This document shows, in pieces, positions 23,884-34,704 of a stretch of 64,000 bases of DNA (within the stretch, counting starts at the first letter, position 1; each line of letters begins with the position of its first letter). The position numbers and the translations under genes are program-made. The notes under the pieces were generated by a model. That model ran no database searches, was not told the origin of the DNA, and worked only from the letters and a program-made list of their open reading frames with translations. Origin of the DNA: Armigeres subalbatus (taxonomy: Eukaryota > Arthropoda > Insecta > Diptera > Culicidae); contig NC_085140.1 of assembly GCF_024139115.2 (NCBI RefSeq), forward strand, positions 45,974,180 through 46,038,179, given 5' to 3'.

Positions 23884-24200
23884 TGGGAGTCTTTCGCAAA
23901 TTACGTAACGCTGGAGAGGAGGGATGGGGTCAAGCCAAGCATACTAAAAATAAACCTTTCATACAAACAGTGTTACGAGGGAGAGGGTGGGGTTCCAAAA
24001 TCAGCAAATTTTTGTGTTACGTAATTTTAGAAAGAACCCTTGGGAAAATTCCGAGACAGAGTAAAGAGGGTTTGTCGCTACTTATGCATTTAAGTCACTT
24101 GCATGTTTTATGTTCATATAACATAAAAAAGGTGTATAATCATATGAAGGTTACTGACCCTCTCATCCCCTCAAACGTTATGTAATTTGTGAATGGTCCT
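23884..24200. mobile_element. MITE with ATTACGTAACG inverted ends, diverged copy
   Basis: CGCAAATTACGTAACGCTGG (23895) is inverted relative to AACGTTATGTAATTTGTG near 24174-24192, and outside these GGGAGTC and GGTCC partly pair. G-rich runs (GGGATGGGG, GAGGGTGGGG) lie just inside, as in the better copy at 51646-51817. An extra GTGTTACGTAATTTTAG at about 24013 suggests a second, shorter copy or an internal duplication. Confidence 0.55.
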
Positions 24201-24394
24201 TATGCATACGAGCATATGGAGACGCATGATACATATGTCAACTTGTTAAGACTAAAGTCAATTTCGTGTTTTTGGTTAACATCGCGAATACTGCAATTGG
24301 GAAATCGTGAAAACTACTAACTAATTATTTCACGGTTGTATTACCCATCTCATTAAGTTTCATCTAGAGCTAGAGGTGCCCTTCATAACTTTTA

Positions 24395-24545
24395 ACAAAT
24401 AGTTTTACGTGAAAATGTTCGACTTCTGAAGAAAAAAGAAGTCTTTAACTATACACATTTCTGGTGGATAACTTCGTGTTGCCATTCGCGCATGTAATTT
24501 AGCGCCTAAATGCTTGGAGCGCTGGGTCAGAAACCATCCACTGCA
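24395..24545 (+). repeat. dispersed repeat, copy B (partner at 22650-22805)
   Basis: AAATAGTTTTACGTGAAAATG through GTCTTTAACTATACACATTT to CCATCCACTGC matches 22650-22805 in order and orientation with many substitutions. There is no coding sequence. Confidence 0.45.
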
Positions 24546-24739
24546 CAGTGAGGAAAACCAGAACTGTTTTCTTTCTACATAAAATACCTATACAAACACA
24601 AAAGGCCCGATAAACCTCAACTAATTGCAAGCTTGCATCACAAAAAGAAAATTGGCCGTAAGTAGAAATAACTACGTACGAGCCACCACCCTGAAAAAAA
24701 AGTTTTAATAACAGAAGTTTCAAATACGATGTAGAGTAG

Positions 24740-24867
24740 CAGTGGCGTAGCCAGAAAATTTGCCTGGAAGGTTTTCTGAAGGTTTTTTTTAATTGAGAGG
24801 GTCCGAAAAAACATTTCTTCTAAAAAATTTGTCTCTGTCCAAAACCACCCCCATGGCTACGTCACTG
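24740..24867. mobile_element. 128-bp hAT-like MITE (CAGTGGCGTAGCCA ends)
   Basis: CAGTGGCGTAGCCA at 24740 pairs with TGGCTACGTCACTG ending at 24867 with one mismatch. Flanks TAGAGTAG (24732-24739) and TAGGGTAG (24868-24875) form an 8-bp duplication with one mismatch. CAGTGGCGTAGC is a very widespread hAT terminus in animals. Confidence 0.8.
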
Positions 24868-24875
24868 TAGGGTAG

Positions 24876-26490
24876 AGTGCCATTGTAGAACCACGAAAGA
24901 CAGCACGCAGAAGATTTTTGTACGAGTGATTCAACTATTCCGATTGATGCATCAACGTTGTTTCAACGCTGGTTCACTGATTCTGTTTGGATTGAACATT
25001 ATTGTTGCTTCAAACCTGCGTCACATGATTGAAACAATAATGACGACCATTTCAAAATATGGAAAAACTGTATAAACTGATCTACATAAATCATCCTGTC
25101 TACATGAAGTACGCATCCTGACAAGAAGAGCATTTCAAAAACTGAACACAATATTAACATAATGTGATATTTGTAACTTATTTTTATAAAACTTTTTTTT
25201 TGAGCCATTATCATTTAAATGTTGTAACAGGATTTTATCGTAATATGATTAAAAAATGCAACATCGACAATAAAAATAGATATAGCAAAGTCTCCCACCA
25301 ATGGCATTGCACTAAGCTTTGGACTTTGGTATCTCTTTCCAACTTAATTAAAAATATAAATCAACAACACAACTACCTGGAAAATTTGACAAGTACTGGT
25401 TCTGTTGTTTTCTAATTTTCAACAGGTGGGAAAGAGATAGACGATGTGATGACGTCACCGTGCAATGGAGTATAAATATCACAACGCTGCTATACTTTGA
25501 AAAGGTTGCCTAATTTGTAATGTTCTTAGTTTCATGTTCTTGAAAAATATTCTTGTTCACAAAAAAACAAAAAAAAATCTGATTGTCGCTCACAATATGG
25601 AGACCTATCACGACCTGTGAAAAATTCCAACTGCATAGTAAACAATATATTGTGTATCTGATTCTGTTATAAATTTCTAACAAAATAAAAAAAAATTGTA
25701 TGCTAAAATTGTTATGAAAATAGATAGTTTTTTATTTTAAGTAGTGTAATTTTGTATATAAATTTATATATTTTATCAACATCCTGCACCAATACCAAGT
25801 TTCAAACAAATTTAATTTACATAATAACATGTTTTGATATAAATTTGATATGACCTTTTACTCGGGATAGAGCTGAGGTAAGGTGGCTTCCCATGTATCT
25901 AACTAGTTCGATTCTGTTTCTGTCACTTTTCTTCCTCTTTCGATATCATCGTATTGTCGATAAAGTAGTTTCGCAGCATTTTCGAAAATAATAACAATCA
26001 TGAATATTGTTGTTTTCTGATGTATTTTTTGACAGTGACAGCTGGAAAGCATGGTTCAAACAAATATATTTGAGAGTTAAATCAACTACCGCGTATGGCT
26101 GGTTCAATATAACTTTCAATATAACAGAGAACACGTAATAAAACTTTTTTGAAAAGTCGTGAAAAATGGATCTCAATAATCTCTATAATAAAAAGGTTAC
26201 AAACCCCTATGTGCTTGTCATTAAAAAACCAGCATAAGTCCATATAACCAGAATTGTATTACATTTTGATATTTTCCATATAATTTGGAAGCAACTGCTG
26301 CTGTATTCACCGCGCTTGTATCCAAGGGCACATCGTTCTGTTTACACTGGGGCGCTTGCGCCAGTGAAACATATTTTCGAAAGACGTAACAGTTTTAAAG
26401 ATGGAAGATGGATTATATCATATTAACTACTGAGTAAAGCTATTTTGTTTCCCAATTAAGTGCTCCCTTGCAGGTTTTGCGTACAGCATA
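24876..26490. other. intergenic sequence; one weak promoter-like cluster
   Basis: No coding region is recognised over 1.6 kb. Around 25265-25310 and 25425-25465 there is loose inverted similarity (CTCCCACCAATGGCATTGCA versus GGTGGGAAAG and TGCAATGGAG). The promoter-like words at 25450-25478 are listed separately. Confidence 0.35.
25450..25478 (+). promoter_or_regulatory. possible CRE site and TATA box
   Basis: A perfect palindromic TGACGTCA (25450-25457), the binding word of CREB/ATF factors, is followed 14 bp later by TATAAATA (25471-25478). No gene or initiator that would use them is apparent downstream, so chance is a real alternative. Confidence 0.2.
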
Positions 26491-26492
26491 TA

Positions 26493-27513
26493 GGGTATCT
26501 GTTCCCATATTAATAACAGTCCGTATATTAATCCCAACCGTCGATAAACCAGATAAAAAATCAATTTATTTACAATTTCTCACATCGTATGTACACAATA
26601 ATGGATGGAACATATTCTTGAATGTTTGGAATATTATTCAAGATTTTGTTTAAGTAATGTTTTAATTCACAAGAATCAAAATATTAAAAGATAAAATTAT
26701 AAAGCACTTTTATTTTCATTTTCCTACCTCTGAACTGATGGTTTGATGCACTGCTCGATTGCTACTAGCAGATTCATCTGTTTCCCGCCGTTATTTTCCA
26801 CTCAATTTCAAGCTAAAACAATTCTATCCCATCATAATTCACTTCACAGCACATAAAGCACATCACATCTTCACTATGAATATAATTATATTTGAAAAAC
26901 CAACGCGATTTCCTATAGTTTGATATAGGTTTATTTCGAACAACGTCTAAATTATCCTTGTCCGTATTTCAAACTGTTTACATGGCTTGCAGTACTCTCA
27001 AGGGTTGCCGACCTAGATTTTTATTTCAAAGCGATTGAATGAACTTTTACTGTGAAATTTAACTCTTATGTTTGTAAAATAAATTATATCAAAAAGATAA
27101 ATTAAGATGTGAAACTGCAACAAAAACAGCAATTTTGTAATTATATTTCAACTCAAATACAAAACATGGAAGAACTCGGCATCACTGCAATCATATCGTT
27201 ACGTATACACACAAGTAATAGTGTGCGTATTTTATGTTGAAAACAGTATTATTGATATAGGTACAGGCATAGGATTAACTGTTTTTGAATGTTATTGAAA
27301 TAGGTGCATGGCGGTGATGATGTTTTTTAGCTAAATACTTCTATAATGTGATGAAAATTTGAAAATTTCATTTTTGAAGTTAGCAAATTGTTTTCAATTA
27401 AAAATTACATGAGCCGAGTATAATTATTCTCATGTTTCTTGATTATTGGGTGAGAAATCAATGCATTTCATATGCGCATTGCCTTATTGTTATTGATATA
27501 GGAACAGATACCC
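26493..27513. mobile_element. 1.02-kb element with inverted ends and TA target site
   Basis: GGGTATCTGTTCCCATATTA, then ATAACA (from 26493), is inverted at the right end, where TGTTATTGATATAGGAACAG and ATACCC end at 27513. Both sides are bounded by TA (26491-26492 and 27514-27515). The interior is AT-rich and has no transposase that I can read; a related word, ATTGATATAGGTACAGGCAT, occurs near 27252. A TA target suggests the Tc1/mariner group, but the ends do not identify a family. Confidence 0.7.
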
Positions 27514-27517
27514 TAGA

Positions 27518-28690
27518 GTGTCCCAGAAACTATAGGCACGATTTGAAAATCGGCTTTGTTTTTTTTTTTTGGAAATAATTGACTATTGTTTCGCTTTTAT
27601 GTCCTTTACTATGCTTTACTACAGTTCTGCATCACTTATCCGAGATCTTTTAGATCTTACGCCAAGGAGTGGGATTTTGATCAGATGGTACCCATTAGCT
27701 CCAGCACGAACCGTTTGTCAATGATTTCCAATCTTTTTAAAAAAAAAAAGTTATGATGTAGTCCGCATCCTTAATATGCTTTAACAAATGTGCCTTTGTC
27801 GAAGCACGAAAAGATACAATAATAATTTCCTGGGAATTGTTTGGAGAATCCATCTCCTTGAGTACGGATTCGACTCCTTTTGCTTTTTACCAGATTACTG
27901 TGTCCATCACGGCCAAAATAGTACGGATCGAGTTATGTATGATGCTTTCGGGTTAATGGACAATAACCGTCGCTACAGGAATTCTTTAACGTACGCATCA
28001 ACTGTTATTGTATCGATCGCTGCAAATGGATTTGAGTGCATTTTACACTTTGCTTACAAAATCATTGCTTTTTCACAGAATTTTCCTAAATAAACGGATC
28101 ATGTTGAACTGGTAAAATGGAGCATCTTATAATGGAATTTCACTCATGGTTCATCATCATCACTTTGCATAACGATCTTTCACACAAAAGTTTATCGTAT
28201 AACGTATGGGCCCATGTTCTGACATACGTGGCATGTTATTCAGTACTTTTTTCCCTCTTCTGCTTCCTGAAAATCCGTAGTTCCTTTTTTATCTTGTTCG
28301 GCGGATTTTATTCTTAGATGTTCTCAGTTTTTCCATATCTTGAACAAAAGAACAATTTTTACAGGAAAAGATTGAACGAAATGAAATGATTGAACGCATT
28401 GCAAACTGCTCCGATGCTCTTATCTGCAATTTTTGCCATCTGACTCAGTGAATGTTGGAAATAGTGCACCATTTGTGCAAGGTCTGTTTGCGTTTTTCAA
28501 GGAAAAAGCTTCGCATTTCCAAACTAACTTAAACAAATAACACTTATGAATTTCAGAGCGACAAATTACAATGTAAACAATGATGCTCAGTAATTATCTG
28601 TCATTCAAACTTTATCTGAAAACAATAGCATATGACAACAGCATGAAAACAAAAGCGCATCAAAATCGTACTTATAATTTCCTATAACAG
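27518..28690 (-). pseudogene. mariner-like (IS630-Tc1-mariner) transposon remnant
   Basis: The left end GTGTCCCAGAAACTATAGGC (27520) followed by ACGATTT is imperfectly inverted at AAATCGTACTTATAATTTCC near 28668-28690, giving an element of about 1.17 kb. On the minus strand, discontinuous frames contain KIADKSIGAVCNAF (about 28430), VDAYVKEFL and RRLLSINPKAS (about 27990), and RSVLFWP (about 27930), the last resembling the FWPDLAS motif around a catalytic aspartate in mariner-type transposases. Here the aspartate position is a stop or changed. Stops and frameshifts throughout show that it is dead. Identification rests on short motif fragments only. Confidence 0.5.
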
Positions 28691-28819
28691 CGTCGCTCCA
28701 TACTGTTGAGCAACCAAACATTAATAGTTACATGACATCTTTAGCTTATTGAATTTTTCCATTTTTTTTTCTTTATTAGAGTGATTTTTAAGTTTGACAA
28801 AGTTCATCACTCGAATTTT

Positions 28820-29316
28820 TCTATGATTTCCATTATGTAATACAAAAATACTTCCACATTCACATAGTATGATGATCTTACAAATATTTAAAGGTACTAA
28901 CTGATTTTTAACCTTGGTTAGTTATAGGTAGTTTTCTAGAAATCAAAGAGGGGCGTTTTGGTTATGGGGGTTGAGTCACATTATACCGTCTTACCCTAAT
29001 AGGAAATTTAAACCTCAGTGCATGATTGCTCGTATTTTGTATTGAACGATCCACTATAGAGAAAAACAATTAATCGAAAAATTAACTATTATCAACTCGA
29101 CTAATTTGACTATCGGGCACCGGAGTTTCTACGGGTTTTCCGAAGGTAGGGTAAGACGGTATAATGCGCCCCACCTGGACAAAACGCTCCCCTTTGATTT
29201 CTAGAAAACTATAACTAACTAAGGGTAAAAATCAGTTGGTACCTTTAAATATTTGTAAAACCATTATAGTATGTGAATGTGGAAGTATTTTCGTATTACA
29301 TAATGAAAATAATAGC
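28820..29316. mobile_element. 497-bp foldback element
   Basis: CATTATGTAATAC (28831-28843) pairs exactly with GTATTACATAATG (29293-29305). Pairing continues inward over about 170 bp through ACTTCCACATTCACATA, TACAAATATTTAAAGGTAC, TAGTTTTCTAGAAATCAAAG and TATACCGTCTTACCCT with their counterparts near 29150-29280. The spacer (about 29005-29145) is unrelated AT-rich sequence. No coding capacity and no clear TSD. Confidence 0.8.
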
Positions 29317-29389
29317 AAATATGGATCCATTATCCAATTGATAATGGTAGCATAAAAAGGCGGGGCTTATTGTAAGCAAAAGTGACCTC

Positions 29390-30260
29390 GGACTGGTCAT
29401 GACATACCAGGCAGTCTGAAATGGGTAGCTGCAATAGAGCTAGCACTTTCTAACTCCCGGATTAAATCTGATTGTGTAAAACATGTCTATGACAGCTACT
29501 CTTTAAAACCATTTGCTACTATATTTTTTTGTTTTCTTCTGCTAAATTTGTGTAGAATACCGTGGACCCCCGATAATTTGAACGGTACCTCATTCAAATT
29601 AACGGGGTTCATTTTTAATTTGAACTTCTGGTTACTCTATTTGCATCAGAAAAACTGGTTTCTGGCTGCTCTCTTTGCTGGTTTGTTTTGATTCTGCATT
29701 CCGTTTCACGATGTTCCATTTTTCTTTTCTCGATTCCACGTGTTAAATGACGTTTGAACCATTTTTAATTTGAACGATGTTCAAACGAACGGGGTTCAAA
29801 TTAAAAAGTGTTCAGATTAAAAGCGGTCATATTACCGGGGTCCACGGTACATATGTTATACGTTCCGGATCTAGATCGAAACTAAAAGTGCCTGTTTTGC
29901 CCCATTTTTCTATACAAAAAGCATTTTCCTATGACAGCAACCATTTAAAACCGATTGCGACTATTTATTCCTATGTGTCCTGATGGTAATTTAGTAGAGA
30001 ATACGTATGGTATATATGCATGCCTTAGATCATGACTGGATTTCGCTGTTTTGTCCCATTCTCCTCTATAAAATCATTTTACTATGACAGCTAATATTTA
30101 AAATCAATTGTAGCTAACTATTTATATATTTTCTGATTCTAACTAAGTAGAAAATGAGTATGGTATATAATCCGGGCTGAGTGAAAGTGACTGTTTAGTC
30201 CCATATTCCCCCTAGAAAAATAAAGTTTTATATACTTTTTTAAGAAAATACGTATTGTGC
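29390..30260 (+). repeat. 152-bp tandem repeat, left array
   Basis: The word ATGACAGC, followed by a TTTAAAACC variant and CTATTTATT, recurs at about 29489, 29931 and 30084. Allowing for the 290-bp MITE in the first interval, the step is 152-153 bp. Each unit also has a TTTAGTAGAGAATAC-GTATGGTATAT region and a TGTTTTGCCCCATTTT region. The units are diverged. An inverted copy of the same repeat lies at 32755-33058. Confidence 0.65.
29560..29847. mobile_element. 288-bp MITE with ACCGTGGACCCC-type ends in a TA site
   Basis: CCGTGGACCCC at 29560 pairs with GGGGTCCACGG ending at 29847, flanked by TA on both sides (29558-29559, 29848-29849). The interior has repeated TTTGAAC/GTTCAAA words that extend the inverted symmetry. 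It sits inside a 152-bp repeat unit, between GTAGAATA and CATATGTTATA, and neighbouring units without it read GAATACGTATGGTATATA. TA duplication and this end type fit the Tc1/mariner/pogo group. Confidence 0.83.
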
Positions 30261-30748
30261 ATATTCCGTTCCAGATGTCCTATAGTCCTATCTTTTCAGT
30301 ACCCATGAACTAAACATTGCAACCCGTATTGTTGATCAATTGTTATTCACTACTGCGAATCAGCACACTGAACCCAAACATCCTCTCAGAAAAGTCTGAT
30401 TTGTAATTTCCAATATCCAGAAAAGATCTCCTCCTATTTACGTATGATAGAATAGAGCAAATGCCGAAAAAGTAAAATCTCATAAGACAATCTAACAAGA
30501 AAAAGCAGATTTTCATTTCATTTCCGAATGATTTGTCATCCGATTGTAGGATGACGCCAAATCGACTGAACATAAGCCAAAAATCAAAAGATGTTGGTTT
30601 TGGTAGCGCCCTATTATGATAATCATTTCGTTTGGAAATGTTTCTTCTATCGTGGGTCGTATTATTTTAATAATCGACCAATTGTCGCCATTTGTAATAG
30701 TTTCGTTGGCAAGTTAGCTGATAACTCCAACTGCGGGAGTAAACTTTA
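30261..30748. other. AT-rich sequence, nothing recognised
   Basis: Contains only a 76-codon minus-strand frame (30343-30573) without recognisable content. Confidence 0.3.
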
Positions 30749-30752
30749 TTAA

Positions 30753-32007
30753 CCTTTTGTCTGTGCTCTGGGGTCAATATGACCCCAGGCCACTTTGAGT
30801 GGCTGCCATTTTTTTTGTTTTCAACCGATTCTCCTAATTTTTGGTAGTTTGTTAAAACTCGCCGAGATCTGTCTCCTAGGTGCAAATTTGTTCGAAAAAT
30901 CTTGAAAATATGCGCTACAGTGTACTTTTTTCAAAAAACTTACGTTGTCTGTGCTCTGGGGTCAAATTGACCCCAAATTGAAATTGCTATAACTTTTTTA
31001 ATGTTTGGCCGATTCTGAATTTTTGGGACTGTTTCGAAAGATAAATTAATCATCTTTCAGGTCGTTACCAAAGATTGACTATAGGTGGGCGGGTACATCG
31101 CGGGGAGGGGTTGTCGTAAAAAAGGGTACAAAAACAGTGATTTTTCATGCTTATTTTACTTATATCTGAATATCCTACCCATTTTGAACTGCGACTTTTC
31201 TAAAAGGTTATGCAGAAAGGCGTGTGCTTTGACATGAGGCATTAATTAGTTTAGAGCTTGATCGCTAGGTGGGGGTATATTTGAACTCATTATTTTAGAC
31301 TACTCAAGTAATTCCGATATATGGAATTTTCCTCATTGTAAATATTCTTATCGCAGAAATTTGAAATTTTTTAAGATGACGTCTTTGACAAAGTTCGTCT
31401 GGTAGGAATGGACTGCCATGGGACGGAATAAATAATTATAAATAAATCTACATACGTAACCAAAGATCAGTCAATTTTCCGCCTATTAGAAAAATTTTCA
31501 ATTATTACTTCCGTCACAAGACAGTCCATTCCCACTAGACGACCTTTGATTAAGACGCCATTTGACTAAATTTTAAATTTGTGCGATAAGAATATTTACA
31601 CTGAGGAGAATTCTATATATCGGAATTACTTGAGTAGTCTAAAATAATGAGTTCAAATATACCACCACCTGGCAGCCAAGTTCTAAACTTATCAACGCCT
31701 CATGCCAAAGCACACGCCTTCCTGCATAACCTTTTTTAAAAAGGCGCAGTTCAAAATGGGTAGGATTTTCGGATATAAATAAAATTTTCATGAAAAATCA
31801 CTGGTTTTGTACCTTTGTTCCTTTGTTGTTGTTGTACCTATATTCAATCTTAGGTAACGACCGGAAAGATGATTAAATTATCTTTCGATGCAGCCCCAAA
31901 AATTCAAAATCGGTCAAACATTAAAAAAGTTATAGCAAATTCAATTTGGGGTCAATTTGACCCCAGAGCACAGACAACGTAAGTTTTTTTTGAGCACAGA
32001 CAAAAGG
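30753..32007. mobile_element. 1.25-kb foldback element in a TTAA site (piggyBac-like)
   Basis: CCTTTTGTCTGTGCTC at 30753 is exactly inverted as GAGCACAGACAAAAGG ending at 32007, and both ends abut TTAA (30749-30752, 32008-32011). Most of the element is one inverted repeat with arms of roughly 500 bp, including GGGGTCAAATTGACCCC near 30958 and its counterpart near 31947, and CAAGTAATTCCGATATATGG near 31304 with its counterpart near 31615. Exact TTAA duplication and an end beginning CC are features of piggyBac elements; no transposase is encoded. The repeated GTCTGTGCTCTGGGGTCAA words on the left arm (30759 and 30948) show a partial terminal duplication. Confidence 0.85.
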
Positions 32008-32011
32008 TTAA

Positions 32012-32754
32012 ATAGGTGTGTCAGAAAATAAAATCTGTGTGGAAATCTTGGTACAAATTAGGAATAATTTCCATGCTAACAGACTATAGCTGTCTGAAGA
32101 GTTCGTCGTGGGATGGTCGAAAAATGTTTCGCGAATTAGCACTAGGTAAGCTAAATAAAAATCATTCAGGAACTCGTGGACTGTAATAAAATCAAACTTT
32201 GTTCTATTATTTCTCAAGGCTATTGACCCGTGGATGGTCCCCATTGTGTGATAATAATAGCCAACCATCACCATCGCAGAAATTATCTCAGGAAGATCGT
32301 GCAAAAGTGGATACCAAGCAGTGGATCGTAGAAAAAATGAATTGCTATCGTGCAGTCAACGCAAAAAAATAAATTATATGTAATTCAGAAACCTTTATCA
32401 TCTCTAAAAATATGAATAACAAAACGTGTATGCTTTCCTAAAATCTTGTTTCAAGTTTGTTTTTACACGAAACGAAAACAATTTTCATCTTCTAAACATA
32501 TAATTTTGAAATCAAAAGCATTTCAAAACTGTCTTAAAACCTTCTGTTAATCGAATGCTCTTCATCTTTCAAGCAACTGTGTTGTGTAATGGAAATGAGA
32601 TGAATACCATACACGACGCAGTCGAGCGAATGAGAACAGGCGAATGACAATCATCCTAAAAGCGAATGATTCTCGTTAAGGGGCAAGACCAAATCAAGTA
32701 TAATTCGTTATCAGGATGAAGTTTTGGCTCAGTGTAAATATATCTGCCATAGAA
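32012..32754. other. intergenic sequence, nothing recognised
   Basis: A 98-codon minus-strand frame (32008-32304) has no recognisable domain and starts at the edge of the foldback element. No repeat was seen. Confidence 0.3.
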
Positions 32755-33058
32755 AAAATATGTTTATTAGGGGTAAATGGGTCAAAACAGCCACTTGTTT
32801 TGTCATGTTTTGGGGCCGGAATACATACCATACTTATTCTCTACTAAAATTGCATCAGGAAACATAGGGGTAGTTAGCCGCAATCGGTTTTAAAGAGTAG
32901 CTGTCATAATAAAAATGCATTTTCCACAGGGAATATGGGGTAAAACAGCCCCTTCCAGCCAAGAGTAGTAGCAAATGGTTTTAAAGAGAAGTTGCATTGA
33001 ATAAATGCTTTTTTAGAGGGAAATAGGGCAAAACAGTTACTTCCAGTCGTAATCTAGG
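32755..33058 (-). repeat. 152-bp repeat, right array in inverted orientation
   Basis: TCCCCATATTCCC-, AAGCATTT-, GACAGCTACTCTTTAAAACC- and GTAGAGAATAAGTATGGTAT-type words occur here on the minus strand (for example GTTTTAAAGAGTAGCTGTC at 32887-32905). They are the inverse of the left array at 29390-30260. At least two units are present, one shortened to about 90 bp. Confidence 0.6.
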
Positions 33059-33086
33059 GTCTTACCGCACGGCTAAGGAGGACCCC
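33059..33086 (-). mobile_element. 28-bp fragment identical to the Feilai SINE 5' end
   Basis: On the minus strand the segment reads CCTCCTTAGCCGTGCGGTAAGA within a 28-base match (one mismatch) to the first bases of the SINEs at 44231 and 60743. Only the tRNA A-box region is present. SINE copies usually lose their 5' end, so a copy consisting only of the 5' end is unusual; it could be a remnant of a larger deletion. Confidence 0.5.
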
Positions 33087-33319
33087 ATAACGCTCTTGAA
33101 GACCATTATTAACTCTACCAGAGTGTTATAAAACCTGCATAAAACCAAAATGTTACTAGGAAAACCTCTATGCGTTTTTACTCCTCGTTTGTATTGGACG
33201 CAAAAAGATCGCACGATTAAAGAAGTGTTTGGTTCTGCTTTGTACGGGTGAGTAAATAACATTAACATAACAGCGTACAAAATAATTATTTAGTCGCATA
33301 CCAAGACTAAGGGTATGCG

Positions 33320-33500
33320 ATAACACATTTTTTCTTAACGAAACGAACGAAACGAAATTTAAAATGTTTATGTTGATTCGGATCGAAACGAAACGAAATA
33401 TAGATTTACTATCGAGACTTCGAAACGATACAAAATCAAGGTTCATTTATTTCGAATTTTTTCGAAACGAAACGAAATTTTATTTTTTTTCCGCGGAATT
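33320..33500. repeat. GAAACGAAAC-type simple repeat with CCGCGGAAT block
   Basis: AACGAAACGAACGAAACGAA and related words recur up to TTTTCCGCGGAATTTTTATT near 33490. A related inverted copy is at 37525-37710. No coding sequence; frames over it are artefacts. Confidence 0.55.
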
Positions 33501-34143
33501 TTTATTGAATTTGTTTTACATTATGTACGCAATTCTGATTTCATTTTTTCGAAGTCAAATAACTGATTTGCGACCAATAAAGTTATAATAACAGAAAAGG
33601 CAGTCTGCCATAAGTCGCCGCATTCTCGCCGCATGAGATAAATTGGCGATAAGGCAATACCCATGCATTTGTGCCGCTTTCAAAGAAATTCATCGTGGAG
33701 CGTGTGCTCCCGAATCTGCCAATTTTATACCAGTTTTATATCAGTAAGCATATAAAAATAGAGAAATTGTGGGATTTTTTAAATACGGATTCAAATTTCG
33801 TTTAAAACCTTAGTTCACTTAAGAGTTATGTAATTATGCTGAAGAATACTACATATATTGTCTTGTCAACGTAGTTTTATAGTATTGAGCTAAGTCAAAA
33901 TTAGAAAATGAATGCATAGATTTATTTTTTTATTTAGTGGGATACTCAATTAATTATGTATCCACATCTGCCAGGCGTATAGAGCAGATAGAGAATTGAT
34001 ACTACTGGACCAACATTTGAAAAAGGCGTAACAGCCAAAACTTAATCTTTCTTATTCGTCCACATATATATAACATACTTTTGCTTATTAGAAGAATCCT
34101 GTGCACCTTTCTAAAATGCATTAAGATATGTATTTCAGATTAA
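33501..34143. other. intergenic sequence, nothing recognised
   Basis: AT-rich, no ORF of note and no repeat structure found. Confidence 0.3.
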
Positions 34144-34200
34144 ATTTCACAGACCCATAGTTTTATACACAATCAGCTCGACGAATTGTGTGTCCTTGGC
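34144..34200 (+). repeat. fragment of the 167-bp family head region
   Basis: CAGACCCATAGTTTTATACA, then CAATCAGCTCGACGAATTG and TGTGTGTCC, is a shortened version of the region that follows the palindromic head at 9215-9285. Neither head nor array remains. Confidence 0.5.
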
Positions 34201-34704
34201 ATATGAGAACAGCTGTTATGATCAGTATGAGCAATTTTAATGATCGTTCAACCCGTTCTGGTTTTTTTTTGCAAACTCTATGTTAAGATCTAATGCCCAC
34301 AAATCTGCAATGTTCCTTACATATTGTGCAAATAGTCAAATAGCTTGATTAACTGTACACATCGTAGTTGCTAATCATGATTGGCCGAGAAACAGCAAAT
34401 ATGCACAGCTCACCAATTAAATAATATTCTTGGCAAATGAAATTAAATTATTGATTTATTAATTATATAAAATATATAAAAACAGTTATTCTTTTTGTAT
34501 ACTTTCTTCAGAGTTTCCAATTCATGATCAATACCTAACGATGCTCCTTACTGTCAATTTAGGATTAGGAGCGGAAAATTAGTTTAACACTCATTGTTAT
34601 AAGAGACCGAGTAATGCTCTGCATCTCCGTGAGCGCTACGGGAAAGGAAGCATTGGTTAGTTGAGATGGTGATTCATGAGAAACCCCTTGGTAAGCGACT
34701 AAAC

